The position numbers were made by a program, and so were the translations under genes. This document shows positions 10,322-19,085 of a stretch of 64,000 nucleotides of DNA, piece after piece. Every line of letters starts with the position of its first letter. Position 1 is the first letter of the stretch. The notes below the pieces were generated by a model, which worked only from the letters and a program-made list of their open reading frames with translations, ran no database searches and was not told the origin of the DNA. Source of the DNA: DYJB01 sp963777165 (GTDB taxonomy: Bacteria; Chloroflexota; Anaerolineae; Anaerolineales; E44-bin32); NCBI GenBank assembly GCA_963777165.1, contig CAVZPO010000023.1, positions 248,001 to 312,000 of the forward strand, read 5' to 3'.

Positions 10322-12049
10322 ATGGACAATCGGGAACTTGCCGAGACCTTCGAAGCGATCGGGGACCTGCTTGAGATCAAGGGCGAGGTGGTCTATAAGG
10401 TCCTGGCTTACCGCAAGGCGGCGGAGTCGATTCGCAGCCAGAGCCGGGCGGTCCAGGATCTATGGCGCGAGGGCGAGCTCCGATCGATCCCCGGGGTGGG
10501 GGAGGCGCTGGCGACCAAGATCGATGAACTGCTCCGCACCGGAAAACTCAAGTTCTTCGAGGAGTTGAAGCGCGAAGTACCGGTCACGCTCGTCGAGGTG
10601 CTGCGGGTCGGCGATGTGGGGCCGAAGAAAGCGGCGCGCTTCTGGAAGGAACTAGGAGTCAAAGACCTCCCCGGGCTCGAGGCCGCCGCCCGCGCCGGCC
10701 GGCTGCAGGGTATGCCGGGGATGGGGGCGCGTTCGGAGGCTCGGATCCTGGAGAGTATCGAGGCGCTCCGTGCCCGCCAGACCGGACGAGTGTCGATCGC
10801 CAGGGCGCTGCCGGTGGCGGAACACCTGCTCGAGTCGCTGCGAGCCGTCCCCGGGGTCGTGGCAGCCGAGATGGCGGGCAGCCTGCGCCGCCGGCGTGAG
10901 ACCGTGGGCGACATCGACCTGCTGGTAGGCGCCCAGCGGCCGCGAGACGTGATCGGCGCCTTCCTGGCGCTGCCGGAAATCGGACGCGTGCGGGGCCAGG
11001 GCGATACCAAGGTCAGCGTTGAGTTGGCCAATGGACTGGCCGTTCAATTGTGGGTCCACCCGCCGCAGCACTTCGGGACCGCGCTCCAGTACGCCACCGG
11101 GTCCCAGGCGCACAACGTGCGCCTGCGAGAGCTTGCGCAATCGAAGGGGCTGTCGCTCTCCGAGCACGGCTTCAAGGCGTCAAGCGGCAAGATGCGTGAG
11201 TGCGCCGACGAGGCCGAAGTGTATGCGGTCCTCGGCCTGCCGTGGATCGCGCCCGAGCTGCGCGAGGACCGCGGCGAAGTACAGGCGGCCATCGAGGGGC
11301 GCCTGCCGGAGCTGCTCACCTTGGCCGATATCCGCGGGGAGCTGCACGCGCACACCGATTGGTCCGACGGCTCCAACACCCTTGAGGAGATGGCCGAGGC
11401 GGCCGCAGCTGCCGGGCTCGAGTACCTTGTGATCACGGACCACTCGAAGAGCCTGGGAGTCGCCAACGGGCTGACGCCCGAGCGCGTACGACAGCAGCGC
11501 CGGCAGATCGAGACGCTGCAGCGAAAGCTGGGCGACCGACTGCGCCTGCTCCACGGCACCGAGGTCGAGGTGCTTGCCGACGGGCAGCTCGACTTCACCG
11601 ACGATGTCCTGGCGGCGTTCGATCTGGTGACGGCCTCGGTGCACTCTTCGTTGCGCCAATCGCGTGACCGGGTGACGGCTCGCATGCTGGCCGCGATCCG
11701 GAACCCACACGTCGACATCATCGGCCACCTCACCGGACGAATGATCGGCACGCGCGACGCCGCGGACCTGGATCTGGAAGCGGTGTTCCTGGCGGCCGCG
11801 GAGCAAGGCGTGGCGCTCGAAATCAATTCCCATCCCGAGAGGCTCGACCTTAACGACGTGCATGCCCGCCGGGCGACCGAGGTCGGCTGCCTGCTGGCGG
11901 TCAACACCGACGCTCATCGGCCCGAGCACTTCGACCTGCGGCCTTACGGCATCGGCATCGCCCGCCGGGCATGGGTGACCCGTGCCAACGTGGTCAACGC
12001 GTGGGGGGTAGAGCAGGTCTTGCGCTGGGCTGCTGGACACGCCCGCTGA
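10322..12049 (+). CDS. polX: DNA polymerase/3'-5' exonuclease PolX
   Basis: Family X polymerase with C-terminal PHP exonuclease, 575 residues, normal family length. The N-terminal helix-hairpin-helix region (SIPGVGEALATKI, MPGMGARSEARIL) precedes the nucleotidyltransferase palm, with GSLRRRRETVGDIDLL carrying catalytic Asp residues. The PHP domain starts near residue 340 with HAHTDWSDGSNT, then TDHSKSLGV, GTEVEVL, SVHSS, NTDAHRPEH. The enzyme fills short gaps and trims 3' ends in base-excision repair. A GTG immediately upstream (10319) is an alternative start. Confidence 0.95.
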   Translation: MDNRELAETFEAIGDLLEIKGEVVYKVLAYRKAAESIRSQSRAVQDLWREGELRSIPGVGEALATKIDELLRTGKLKFFEELKREVPVTLVEVLRVGDVGPKKAARFWKELGVKDLPGLEAAARAGRLQGMPGMGARSEARILESIEALRARQTGRVSIARALPVAEHLLESLRAVPGVVAAEMAGSLRRRRETVGDIDLLVGAQRPRDVIGAFLALPEIGRVRGQGDTKVSVELANGLAVQLWVHPPQHFGTALQYATGSQAHNVRLRELAQSKGLSLSEHGFKASSGKMRECADEAEVYAVLGLPWIAPELREDRGEVQAAIEGRLPELLTLADIRGELHAHTDWSDGSNTLEEMAEAAAAAGLEYLVITDHSKSLGVANGLTPERVRQQRRQIETLQRKLGDRLRLLHGTEVEVLADGQLDFTDDVLAAFDLVTASVHSSLRQSRDRVTARMLAAIRNPHVDIIGHLTGRMIGTRDAADLDLEAVFLAAAEQGVALEINSHPERLDLNDVHARRATEVGCLLAVNTDAHRPEHFDLRPYGIGIARRAWVTRANVVNAWGVEQVLRWAAGHAR

Positions 12050-12143
12050 CTCCGCGGACGCCTTGACGCAACTTCCTTCCTGCCGGGGGGTTGTAGCCCT
12101 CGGGGAATCCCCCACGTCATTATCATCGCAGGGAGGAGCCCAC

Positions 12144-12992
12144 GTGTCCGCAATCGCCATCGTCACCGACAGCACGGCCTATATCCCCAACGATCTCCTT
12201 CGCAAGTATGGGATCCACGTTGCCCCGCAGATCCTGATCTGGGGGGAAGAGACGATCCGCGACGGGGTCGACATCATGCCCGAAGCGTTCTATGAACGGT
12301 TGAAGACGGCGACGGTCATGCCGACGACCTCGCAGGTGACCATCGCCTACTTCCACGAGTTGTTCCAGAAACTCGCCGCCGAAGGCAAGCAGATCCTGGC
12401 CATCCTCGTCTCCTCGAAGCTGTCCGGCACGATCTCCTCGGCGGTGCAGGCCAAGGAGATGCTGCCAAAGGCGCAGATCGAGATCGTCGATTCCTTGAGT
12501 ACGGCCATGGCGCTGGGTTTCCAGGTACTGGCGGCGGCGCGGGCCGACGAGGCCGGGAAGACGTTCGCCCAGGTGGCGGAGGTCGCTCGCAGCGGAGCGG
12601 CACACACCGGGATCGTCATCGCCGTCGAGACGCTTGAGTTTCTGCACCGCGGCGGGCGGATCGGGGGCGCGGCGCGGCTGTTGGGTACGGCGCTGAACCT
12701 CAAGCCGGTCCTCGAGCTGGTCGACGGCCGGATCGAGCCGGTGGAGCGTATTCGCACCAAGGCCAAGGCCCGTGCCCGCCTCCTCGAAATCGTCGAGGGA
12801 CGGGTCAAGGGCAGGCCGAACGTGCGGGTGGCGACGATCCACGCCGCCGCCCATCAAGAGGCTAAAGAGCTGCTCCAGCTTGCCATCGAACGCATGAACC
12901 CGGTGGAGGCGATCATCGCCGAAGCCAGCCCTGTCGTCGGGAACCACGCCGGCCCCGGGACCGTCGGCCTGGCTTACTGCACTGACCTGTAG
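12144..12992 (+). CDS. DegV family fatty-acid-binding protein
   Basis: DegV/FakB-type protein of 282 residues. In Firmicutes these present fatty acids to the FakA kinase for phosphorylation; no FakA gene is visible here. Visible motifs: IAIVTDSTAYIPNDL (N-terminus), MPTTSQ, ILAILVSSKLSGTISSAVQA with the lipid-binding TSQ and SGT signatures, and C-terminal VGNHAGPGTVGLAY. The GTG at 12144 is chosen because a strong GGGAGGAG site lies 6 nt upstream and the homology begins there; the frame stays open further upstream without homology. A hairpin terminator follows. Confidence 0.92.
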   Translation: MSAIAIVTDSTAYIPNDLLRKYGIHVAPQILIWGEETIRDGVDIMPEAFYERLKTATVMPTTSQVTIAYFHELFQKLAAEGKQILAILVSSKLSGTISSAVQAKEMLPKAQIEIVDSLSTAMALGFQVLAAARADEAGKTFAQVAEVARSGAAHTGIVIAVETLEFLHRGGRIGGAARLLGTALNLKPVLELVDGRIEPVERIRTKAKARARLLEIVEGRVKGRPNVRVATIHAAAHQEAKELLQLAIERMNPVEAIIAEASPVVGNHAGPGTVGLAYCTDL

Positions 12993-13024
12993 GCCACCCA
13001 GCCTGAGTTGGGGTCAATATAGAG

Positions 13025-13055
13025 AGGGGCGGCGCCCGCGCCGCTCCTTTGCGTT
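13025..13055 (+). terminator. Hairpin terminator after the DegV gene
   Basis: A 10-bp GC-rich stem (13025-13034 with 13039-13048, one G-U pair) has a CCCG loop and a short T-rich tail. It begins about 30 nt after the stop codon. Confidence 0.65.
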
Positions 13056-13062
13056 GTCAGGG

Positions 13063-13092
13063 TTGACAAGCGGGGCGGCTTTGGGCTAGAAT
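13063..13092 (+). promoter_or_regulatory. Strong promoter of the PadR gene
   Basis: A perfect TTGACA (13063-13068) is followed by TAGAAT (13087-13092) with 18-bp spacing. The leader holds a direct repeat TGACTA (13114-13119 and 13128-13133) that could be an operator for the PadR protein encoded just downstream. Confidence 0.7.
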
Positions 13093-13141
13093 ACGGACAT
13101 AGTAGGTCGGGCTTGACTAATTACGCCTGACTAGGTGGCCG

Positions 13142-13661
13142 GTGGACCGAGAACTGCTCCTGTTGGGCATCTTGCGGCGAGAAGCAATGCACGGCTACCG
13201 TCTGGTCGAGATCGTCGAGACCGGGCTGCGCTCGTGCACCGACCTCAAGAAGCCGACCGCCTATTTCCTGCTGGGCAAACTGGCGCGCGCCGGCATGGTG
13301 ACGCGGACGCGCACGCGGGAGGGGAAGCGGCCGCCCAAGTGGGTGTACCGCCTGACGCCCAAGGGCGAGGACAACTTCCAGTCCATGCTGCGCAAGAACC
13401 TCGCCGAATTCATCGCCCCGAAGAATCCCGGCAGCGCCGGGTTGGCTTTCGTCGATGCCTTGCCTCTGGTGGAGGGCGCGTCAGCTCCTTGCGCAGCGCA
13501 TGGCGGCCCTGGAGGCGTACGCCGCCATCCCTCCTGCAGGTGCACCCGAAGCGGCACAAGGGCTGGTGACCTCGCTCGAACGAGCGCATTTGCAGGCGGA
13601 GCTCACCTGGCTGCAGGAAGTGCTGCGCAATGGCCCGGGGCCCAGGGGCAGCGGCTGGTGA
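13142..13661 (+). CDS. PadR-family transcriptional regulator, single-base frame break near 13475
   Basis: Winged-helix regulator of the PadR family, GTG start. The N-terminal DNA-binding domain is clear: LLLLGILRREAMHGYRLVEI, KKPTAYFLLGKLARAGMV, PPKWVYRLTPKGEDNF. After PLVEG (about residue 113) the frame loses homology. Removing one G from the GGG at 13474-13476 gives VEARQLLAQRMAALEAYAAI and a normal helical dimerisation domain ending at TGA 13659-13661, about 172 residues. This looks like a sequence error or a very recent mutation. The gene sits directly before the oxidase operon and may regulate it. Confidence 0.75.
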
Positions 13662-13839
13662 TCGGCCCATTGCGCCAAGCGAGGGCGCGGGGGATGACGC
13701 CGCGCGGTGAACTCTTGGATCGGGGGAGCCCCGCGTCGGTGCCGGCCCCTCGGAGCCATGAAGGGTGGTTGACGGCGCGTAGTCCTGCCTGCGTCGCCGG
13801 GGGTCAACCTGGTTCGGCAGGAGCGGCATTCAGCGAGGT

Positions 13840-14865
13840 GTGCGCCAAGTGAAGGAACGTACCGTCTTCGCGATTGCAGTCATCACGGTCGCCTTGCTGG
13901 CGGCCGGTTTCTGGGTGGCCCAGAATGTCAACCTCATGCCGGCCGAAGGCTCAAGCCGTGCAGTACTGGTTGACCAGCTGTTCCATGTAATGCTCGGGAT
14001 CGCAGCCGTCGTGTTCCTGCTGGTGGAAGGGCTGCTGCTCTACTCGGTCCTTCGGTTCCGACGGCCGAAAGGTGACGACACGGACGCCGTCGCCGTCCAC
14101 GGCAATCGGGCGCTGGAGATCGTCTGGACGCTCATCCCGGCGCTGATCGTGGTCGTCATCGGCTTCTATTCATTCCGCGTGCTGGCCGCCAGCGAGACGC
14201 GCGACGCCGACCCCCTGGTGGTCAATGTGCACTCGCGGCAGTTCTCATGGTCGTTCGAGTACCCGGCCTCAGGGGTGACAGCCCCCGATCTGCACCTGCC
14301 GGTGGGACGGCAGGTTCGATTCCTGATCACCTCCGATGACGTCATCCACTCCTTCTGGGTGCCGGAATTCCGCGTCAAGCGCGATGCCACTCCGGGACAG
14401 CTGGCCGAATTGCTGGTGACGCCGACGCTGCTGGGGAAGTTCCCTGTGCGCTGTGCGGAATTGTGCGGGGTGGGGCACGCCTCGATGGGCCTGACCTCGC
14501 TCGTCTTCGTCCAAACCGAGGCAGACTTCCAAGCGTGGCTCGACGCACAGTCGGCGCTGCCATCGGATCCGATCGCCGCCGGGCGGCTGCTGATGGGCCG
14601 CTATGGCTGCATCGGATGCCACACTCTCGCCGATGCCGGCGCAGTGGGCGTCGTCGGGCCCGGCCTGGATGCCCTGTCCGACCCCGCCGTGCAAGCCGGC
14701 CTGCACGGCGGCGACCTGCGGGCCTATGTCGAGCAATCGATCGTAGATCCATCGGCCGTCGTGGTCGCGGGATTCACGGACGGCCTGATGCCGAAGGACT
14801 TCGCGACCCGCATTCCCGCCGGCGAGCTCAAGATCCTGGTCGATTATCTGATCGCGCAGAAGTAG
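13840..14865 (+). CDS. ctaC: Cytochrome c oxidase subunit II with fused cytochrome c (caa3 type)
   Basis: Subunit II of the terminal oxidase, 341 residues, GTG start (a second in-frame GTG lies at 13849). An N-terminal membrane anchor (about 8-28) and a second helix (about 48-70) precede the CuA cupredoxin domain. Its binding loop is RCAELCGVGHASM (Cys-x3-Cys-x3-His-x2-Met), with the early ligand in DDVIHSFWVPEF. A C-terminal mono-heme cytochrome c domain (about 245-341) has CIGCH and a plausible distal Met in DGLMPKDF. Electrons enter via this heme, pass to CuA, then to subunit I. First gene of the operon ctaC-D-E-F-B. Confidence 0.95.
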   Translation: MRQVKERTVFAIAVITVALLAAGFWVAQNVNLMPAEGSSRAVLVDQLFHVMLGIAAVVFLLVEGLLLYSVLRFRRPKGDDTDAVAVHGNRALEIVWTLIPALIVVVIGFYSFRVLAASETRDADPLVVNVHSRQFSWSFEYPASGVTAPDLHLPVGRQVRFLITSDDVIHSFWVPEFRVKRDATPGQLAELLVTPTLLGKFPVRCAELCGVGHASMGLTSLVFVQTEADFQAWLDAQSALPSDPIAAGRLLMGRYGCIGCHTLADAGAVGVVGPGLDALSDPAVQAGLHGGDLRAYVEQSIVDPSAVVVAGFTDGLMPKDFATRIPAGELKILVDYLIAQK

Positions 14866-14899
14866 GGCAGGCTGCGTGATGGCAGGGAGACAAGACACG

Positions 14900-16523
14900 A
14901 TGACGGCAACTGCTTCGACGACAGCCGCCCCCGCGTGGCGCCGCTATTTCGGCTGGAGCACCGACCACAAGGTGATCGGCGTTCAGTACATGGTGACCAG
15001 CTTCTTCTTCTTCCTGGTCGGCGGGTCGATGGCGGGCATGATCCGCACGCAGCTCCTGACCCCGGACAGCACGCTGGTCTCGGCCGAAGCCTACAACCGC
15101 CTGACGACCAACCACGGCTCGATCATGCTCTTCCTGTGGATCCTGCCCGTGCTGGCCGGGCTGTCGAACTACCTGATCCCGCTGCAGATCGGGGCGCGCG
15201 ACATGGCCTTCCCGCGCCTGAACGCTCTGTCGTTCTGGGTGCTGGTCCCCGGCGGGCTGCTGATGCTGGCAAGCTTCTTCGTCGGTGCGGCGGAGGCCGG
15301 CTGGACAGCCTACGTCCCCTTGTCGGTTTCCGGGCCGGACGGACAGACGCTGTGGGCGATCAGCGTCATCCTGCTCGGCGCCTCGTCCATGATGGGAGCC
15401 GTCAACTTCGTCACGACGGTCTTCACCATGCGCGCCCCCGGCATGTCCTTCTGGCGGCTGCCGCTGTTCACCTGGTCGGTCCTGGCCACGGCGATCCTGA
15501 CCCTGACGCGCCACGCCGGTGCTGACCGCCGGGCTGATCCTGATCGCGCTGGACCGTGTGGTGGGCACTCTGTTCTTCAGCGTGCCGGCGGGCGGCGACC
15601 CGATCCTGTGGCAGAACCTGTTCTGGTTCTACTCGCACCCGGCGGTGTACATCATGGTCCTGCCGGCGATGGGCGCCATCTCCGAGATCTTCCCCGTCTT
15701 CTCCCGCAAGCCGATCTTCGGCTACCGGATGATCGCCCTCTCCAGCCTGGCCATCAGCCTGCTGGGGCTGACGGTCTGGGCGCACCACATGTTTACCAGC
15801 GGCATGGACCCGCGGCTGCGCGTCCCTTACATGATCAGCACGATGATCATCGCCGTGCCGACCGGCGTGAAGATCTTCTCCTGGCTGGCGACGATCTGGG
15901 GTGGCAAGATCAGGCTGGACACGCCGATGCTGTTCGCCCTGGGCTTCATCTCGATGTTTCTGATCGGTGGGATCACGGGCGTCTTCCTGGCCGCCATTCC
16001 GATCGATCTGCACGTCCATGACACGTACTTCGTCGTGGCCCATTTGCATTTCGTCCTGTTCGGGGGAAGCGTCTCCGGCGCGTACGCCGCGCTGTACTAC
16101 TGGTTCCCGAAGATCACCGGCCGCAAGTACGACGAGCGGCTAGGCAAAGTGCACTTCGTCGCCAACTTCATCGGCACCAACTTGGCGTACTTGCCGATGT
16201 TCCTGGCCGGGCTGCTGGGCATGCCCCGCCGTGTGGTCAATTACGACCCGCGCTTCACCACGCTCAACCAACTCGCTTCGCTCGGTGCCTTGATCCTGGC
16301 GGCCTCGGTCCTGCCGCTGCTCTACAACTTCATCGTGAGCTGGGTGACCGGCCCGCGCGCCGGGGACAACCCATGGCGCGCCAAGACGCTTGAGTGGAGC
16401 GTCAGCTCGCCTCCGCCGGCCCACAACTTCGACACGCCTCCGGTTGTCACCGGCGAGCCGTACGATTTCGGCGAGCCGGCGCACGGATTGCCCGCCATGT
16501 CTTCCGCCGCGGCGGCTGACTGA
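14900..16523 (+). CDS. ctaD: Cytochrome c oxidase subunit I, single-base frame break near 15506
   Basis: Catalytic heme-copper subunit that reduces O2 and pumps protons. Visible: DHKVIGVQYMV, the heme-ligand region NHGSIMLFLWI, the helix VI motif YSHPAVYIMVLPAMG, WAHHMFTSGM (CuB histidines) and DTYFVVAHLHFVLFG (heme ligands). YS in place of the helix VI glutamate marks the A2 subfamily, fitting the caa3-type subunit II. The frame breaks after AILTLT. Dropping one base in 15506-15512 joins it to the rest through ATPVLTAGLILIALDRVVGT, giving a protein of about 540 residues. The ATG at 14900 is preferred (GGGAGA upstream); an earlier ATG at 14879 is possible. Confidence 0.9.
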
Positions 16524-16544
16524 AGCTTCAGGAGACTCAGACCT

Positions 16545-17138
16545 ATGACGACGCACAGCGGGCTGCACGCGGAGGACTTCCGCTCCGGGCACGAGCTTTC
16601 GCTCGATCACCGCAAACTCGGGATGTGGCTCTTCCTGGCTTCCGAGGTGATGTTCTTCGGCGGCTTGATCGGAACCTACCTGCACTACAAGGCGACCCTC
16701 CTGTCGCCGGAGGCCGCCGCGCTCAATCCCCTCCTGGTTGGAGCCAATACCTTCGTCTTGCTCACCTCGAGCCTGATGGTGGTCCTCGGACTTGAGTTCA
16801 TCCGCCAGGGCAACCGGCGCCGGTTGGTGGCCTTCCTGGGAGCTACGGCGCTGCTGGGCGCCTTGTTCCTCGCCGGGCAGGCCTACGAGTTCGCCAGCCT
16901 GGCGGCCGGCGGGATTACGCTCACCAGTTCGGTGTTCGGCTCGAGCTTCTTCACCCTCACCGGGTTCCACGGCCTGCACGTCTTGATCGGTGTGGCCTGG
17001 GCTCTGTTGACGCTGGGCAAGGCGGCTCGCGGGCAGTACTCGGCCGAAGACAACATGGGGGTCGAGGCCTTCGGGCTGTACTGGCACTTCGTCGATGTCG
17101 TTTGGATCGTGCTGTTCACGATCATCTACCTGATCTGA
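16545..17138 (+). CDS. ctaE: Cytochrome c oxidase subunit III
   Basis: Integral membrane protein of 197 residues with five predicted helices, the short five-helix form of subunit III. Family signatures: KLGMWLFLASEVMFFGGLIG, the Q-x-YE motif in AGQAYEF, FGSSFFTLTGFHGLHVLIGV and FGLYWHFVDVVWIVLFT. Subunit III stabilises subunit I and maintains the proton uptake path. It lies 21 nt after ctaD and 9 nt before ctaF. Confidence 0.96.
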   Translation: MTTHSGLHAEDFRSGHELSLDHRKLGMWLFLASEVMFFGGLIGTYLHYKATLLSPEAAALNPLLVGANTFVLLTSSLMVVLGLEFIRQGNRRRLVAFLGATALLGALFLAGQAYEFASLAAGGITLTSSVFGSSFFTLTGFHGLHVLIGVAWALLTLGKAARGQYSAEDNMGVEAFGLYWHFVDVVWIVLFTIIYLI

Positions 17139-17147
17139 GGCGCAGGC

Positions 17148-17447
17148 ATGACAATCCTCTCGACCGAAACCTCTCGACCGGTTCACGCCACGCGGCGGTA
17201 CGTCGTCGTCTTTGCCGCACTGGCGGCCATCACGCTGATCGAGATCGGCATGAGCCAGGCTTCGCTCGCCGCATCCCTGGCGACGGGCTTATTCCTGGTT
17301 TTCTCGCTGACCAAGGCGGCGCTCGTGGTGATGTTCTTCATGCACCTGCGGGATGACTCGCGGATCTACACCGCGATCTTCCTGCTCCCGGTCGTCCTCG
17401 TCCTCGCCTTCTCGACGCTGATGCTGATGAGCGCCGGAGGGCATTGA
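17148..17447 (+). CDS. ctaF: Cytochrome c oxidase subunit IV (CtaF-like)
   Basis: Small membrane protein of 99 residues with three predicted helices, matching the prokaryotic subunit IV family (FSLTKAALVVMFFMHLRDDS, where KAALV..FMHL is typical). It assists assembly and stability of subunits I and III. Its stop overlaps the start of ctaB, so translation is coupled. Confidence 0.88.
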   Translation: MTILSTETSRPVHATRRYVVVFAALAAITLIEIGMSQASLAASLATGLFLVFSLTKAALVVMFFMHLRDDSRIYTAIFLLPVVLVLAFSTLMLMSAGGH

Positions 17448-18871
17448 TGGCTATTGCCGCAGCTGTCGGGCCGGAGCGGATGAATCTGGCTCGAAGCGCG
17501 CCGATCCTGGCGGTGGCGGGCGCGGCGGGCGTGGCGCTGGCGCTGACGCCCTGGCTGCACCTCTCGCCCGTCGCCCTGACCGCGGGCATGCTCGCGCAGG
17601 CGGTGCTGCTGCTGGCCGTCGTGCGGCGCCAGACTGTCCGCCATCCGTCGACTCTGCGCACGTGGCCCAGCTTCGCCGCCGTCCTGCTCTCGCTCCTCGG
17701 CCTGAGCTTCTCGACCAGTGGCTCAACTGCAGTCCTCGAGCGCGCGGGGCTGTGGCTCTCGATCTTGCCTCTCGCTTCCACTTCACTTCTGGCCATGACT
17801 GCCTGGCGCGAACGGCGCACCCACCCATCGGCGGCGGTCGTCTCGATCTCCGGAATAGCACTCGCGTCAGCCTTCCTGGCGGTGCGAATGGCAAGTGGAT
17901 CCCCGGCACTCCTGGGCGTGACCGCCGGGCTGACATGGGGGGTGATGCTTGCTGCGATCCTACTCAGGATTTCGGAGCCGGCGGCGGTTGCGCAGATCGA
18001 CGACACCTCCGCAACGTGGCGCGACTACCTTGCGCTGACCAAGCCGGTGATCGTCGTACTGCTGTTGGTCACCACACTTGCTGGGATGGTGGTCGGAGCG
18101 GGGGAGTGGCCGGGGGCGAGCCTGATCGCCTGGACAATGCTGGGCGGCGCCCTCTCAGCCGGGGGCGCCAGCGCCCTGAACCAGTATGTCGATCGCGATC
18201 TCGATCGCCGCATGCAGCGCACGCAGCGACGCCCGTTCCCCTCCGGCCGTCTTGGTGAGGCCGAAGGACTTGCCTTCGCAATCGTCCTGTGCGTCGCCGG
18301 ATTCTATACGCTGGCCCTGGCCGTCAACCTGCTCAGTGCACTGCTTTCGCTGGCCGGAATGCTGTACTACGTGGTCCTTTACAGCCTGGTGCTCAAGAAG
18401 ACGACCACGCAGAACATCGTTGTCGGGGGCGGCGCCGGCGCCATCCCACCGCTCGTCGGCTGGGCGGCGACGACGGGTTCGCTCAGCATGGGGGCATTCT
18501 TCCTGTTCGCCGTGATCTTCTTCTGGACGCCGCCCCACTTCTGGGCGCTAGCGCTGTTGCGCCGCAAGGATTACGCGCGGGCAGGGATCCCGATGTTGCC
18601 CGCTGTCGAAAGCGAACGGGCAAGCGCGTGGCAGATCCTGCTCTACTCCATCCAGCTCGTTGCTCTGACGCTTCTGCTTCCGCTGGCCGGCGCAGGCGGC
18701 GCCCTGTTCCTGGTCTCGGCGGCGGTGTTCGGCGTAGGCTTCGTCGCCTTCGCCTGGCGGCTGTGGACCCACGGCGGAAATCGCCTGGCCCATGGACTGT
18801 ACCGCTACTCGAGTATGTACCTGGCGCTGATCTTCGCCGCGCTGGTCGTCGATACCCTCTTACGAGCCTGA
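17444..18871 (+). CDS. ctaB: Heme o synthase with an extra N-terminal membrane domain
   Basis: Protoheme farnesyltransferase (UbiA superfamily), which converts heme b to heme o for the oxidase. The catalytic part (about 190-475) has the first Asp-rich motif NQYVDRDLDRRM, followed by RTQRRPFPSGRL, then YSLVLKKTTTQNIVVGGGAG and the FWTPPHFWALAL motif. Heme o synthases are usually about 300 residues; here an extra 185 residues with about five or six hydrophobic helices precede it. That segment is too short for CtaA, which has eight helices, and lacks obvious conserved histidines. Last gene of the oxidase operon. Confidence 0.92.
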   Translation: MMAIAAAVGPERMNLARSAPILAVAGAAGVALALTPWLHLSPVALTAGMLAQAVLLLAVVRRQTVRHPSTLRTWPSFAAVLLSLLGLSFSTSGSTAVLERAGLWLSILPLASTSLLAMTAWRERRTHPSAAVVSISGIALASAFLAVRMASGSPALLGVTAGLTWGVMLAAILLRISEPAAVAQIDDTSATWRDYLALTKPVIVVLLLVTTLAGMVVGAGEWPGASLIAWTMLGGALSAGGASALNQYVDRDLDRRMQRTQRRPFPSGRLGEAEGLAFAIVLCVAGFYTLALAVNLLSALLSLAGMLYYVVLYSLVLKKTTTQNIVVGGGAGAIPPLVGWAATTGSLSMGAFFLFAVIFFWTPPHFWALALLRRKDYARAGIPMLPAVESERASAWQILLYSIQLVALTLLLPLAGAGGALFLVSAAVFGVGFVAFAWRLWTHGGNRLAHGLYRYSSMYLALIFAALVVDTLLRA

Positions 18872-19085
18872 CAGCCGAAGCCTGACGCCGGCTAATTGGA
18901 TTGGCTCCCACGATCCGGCCTACTTAGGAGATGGAGAGTGTCGCCGGTGGGGAGGCAAGGCAGGGGAGCGGCATGCTGCGGCCCTCTGCTGCCATGGCCG
19001 GGGATCAGACGACATCGGCTTGGGGCGGCCGACGGCCGGTGTAGGCAAACGCCTGCCCAGTATGGTTTTTCAACAACATTGACTA

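Noticed and set aside
13662..13839. Possible cobalamin-type riboswitch upstream of ctaC
   Set aside because: Some GGTGCC and CCCCTCGG stretches caught the eye, but the conserved B12 box and its order are absent.
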